Part shown: in pieces, positions 5,114 through 5,771 of the stretch | Layout of the letters: the number at the start of each line of letters is the position of its first letter | Numbering within the stretch: position 1 is the first letter of the stretch | The notes under the pieces: generated by a model | What the model was told of the DNA's origin: nothing | The model's input: the letters and a program-made list of their open reading frames with translations, nothing else | Databases searched by the model: none | Source of the DNA: Desulfatitalea sp. | GTDB taxonomy: Bacteria; Desulfobacterota; Desulfobacteria; Desulfobacterales; Desulfosarcinaceae | Direction: 5' to 3' | DNA: 5,771 bases | NCBI GenBank assembly: GCA_013041835.1 | Contig: JABDRH010000664.1 | Span: forward strand, 1-5,771 | Program-made: the position numbers and the translations under genes

Positions 5114-5771
5114 ATGGAAAGTTTTTTACTGGAAATTGGAACCGAGGAGATTCCGGCCGGGTATATCCGGCCGGCCCTGGACGCCCTGGCCGATCAATTG
5201 CGCCGCAAACTCGACCACGCGCGCATCGACCATGGACCCGCCCATACGCTCGGTACGCCGCGGCGGCTGGCGGTATGGGTCGAGCAGGTGGCGCAACGGC
5301 AGAAACCGGTTACCGAACAGGTCTTGGGGCCACCCGAGCGGATAGCATTCGATGCTCAAGGGAACCTGAGCATTCCCGGGCGAAAATTCGCTGAGAAAGT
5401 GGGCTTGCCTCCTGAACAGCTGCGCCTGGTGGAAACCGAAAAGGGCAAATACCTGTGTGCCGATTTGACGGATAAGGGCACCGTTACCCGCACCGTCCTA
5501 AAGGAGATATTGCCGGATCTGATTTTAAACCTGCCCTTTCCCAAAACCATGCGCTGGTCCGACCTGAACATTGCTTTTGCCCGGCCGATCCAGTCCGTTG
5601 CAGCGCTGCACGGTAAAAAGGTCATCTTTTTTACGCTGGACCCAAAGCTGAAAAGCGGTCGCAGTACCCGGGGCCATCAGTTCATGCACCGAAAACGCGT
5701 ACAGATCGAATCCGCGGCGTCTTACAGGGCGCAAATGCGCGAGGCCCAGGTCATTGTGGACGTGGCCGAAC
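5114..5771 (+). CDS. glyS: Glycyl-tRNA synthetase, beta subunit (3' truncated by window edge)
   Basis: GlyS is the large tRNA-binding beta subunit that partners GlyQ. Only the first 219 codons of a protein that is usually near 690 residues are in view; the frame is still open at the right edge. The N-terminus MESFLLEIGTEEIPAGYI is the family signature. It is followed by TLGTPRRLAVWVE (about 56-68), a GPPERIAFD segment (77-85), the KGKYL region, LPFPKTMRW (about 141-149), FARPIQSVAALHG (156-168) and RGHQFMH (188-194), all as in E. coli GlyS. The ATG at 5114 has GAGGT at 5105-5109 as ribosome binding site, and no upstream in-frame alternative is needed. It lies 68 nt after glyQ with no terminator in between, so co-transcription is expected. 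A GC-only hairpin occurs early in the gene (5153-5174). Confidence 0.97.
   Translation, partial: MESFLLEIGTEEIPAGYIRPALDALADQLRRKLDHARIDHGPAHTLGTPRRLAVWVEQVAQRQKPVTEQVLGPPERIAFDAQGNLSIPGRKFAEKVGLPPEQLRLVETEKGKYLCADLTDKGTVTRTVLKEILPDLILNLPFPKTMRWSDLNIAFARPIQSVAALHGKKVIFFTLDPKLKSGRSTRGHQFMHRKRVQIESAASYRAQMREAQVIVDVAE
5153..5174 (+). repeat. Strong GC-only hairpin early in glyS
   Basis: CCGGCCGG occurs at 5153-5160 and again at 5167-5174, separated by GTATAT. Because the 8-mer is its own reverse complement, the two copies form an 8-bp all-GC stem with a 6-nt loop. With the preceding T they are also a 9-bp direct repeat at 14-nt spacing. It encodes PAGYIRPA within the conserved N-terminal signature, beginning 39 nt after the start codon. 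No T-tract follows, so it is not a terminator. Confidence 0.6.

Noticed and set aside
5599..5610. Perfect 12-bp palindrome TGCAGCGCTGCA in glyS
   Set aside because: It lies within a well-conserved coding segment (QSVAALHG) with no second copy seen. It is probably chance from Ala/Leu codons and not an operator.

Overview
The window is a tightly packed, single-strand (+) stretch of bacterial chromosome. It holds the 3' end of one gene, five complete protein genes and the 5' part of a seventh. The order is PpiC/SurA-type isomerase (C-terminal end only), SurA-like periplasmic chaperone, RodZ-like cytoskeletal anchor, RecO, a GHMP-family sugar kinase, then glycyl-tRNA synthetase alpha (glyQ) and beta (glyS, cut by the window edge). 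The separate alpha/beta GlyRS, the SurA and RodZ proteins, and the gene order point to a Gram-negative bacterium. A sulfate-reducing Desulfobacterales-type (Desulfobacterota, former Deltaproteobacteria) chromosome is the best fit. That assignment rests on remembered synteny and protein flavour, not on a search.

Layout: 1-202 is the tail of the upstream isomerase. 203-313 is the first real intergenic gap, with a weak sigma70-like promoter candidate and a nine-codon leader ORF with a good ribosome binding site. surA (314-1276), rodZ-like (1282-2241) and recO (2251-3024) follow with gaps of 5 and 9 nt, so they very likely share a transcript. The GHMP kinase (3045-4091) follows after 20 nt with its own clear Shine-Dalgarno. 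An 84-nt gap with a small inverted repeat precedes glyQ, whose start is best placed at 4176. After 67 nt more comes glyS, which has a strong GC-only hairpin 39 nt into its coding region. I see no convincing intrinsic terminator, so one long operon is possible.

Functionally this is mostly housekeeping. Two periplasmic folding factors sit next to a shape-determining membrane protein, a recombinational repair mediator and an essential tRNA synthetase. The least explained member is the GHMP kinase. Its motifs resemble the heptose-7-phosphate kinase (HddA) branch, which would fit an envelope/LPS theme, but its substrate cannot be read from sequence. I found no mobile element, CRISPR array, tRNA/rRNA gene or obviously new system. 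The long antisense reading frames are codon-usage shadows.
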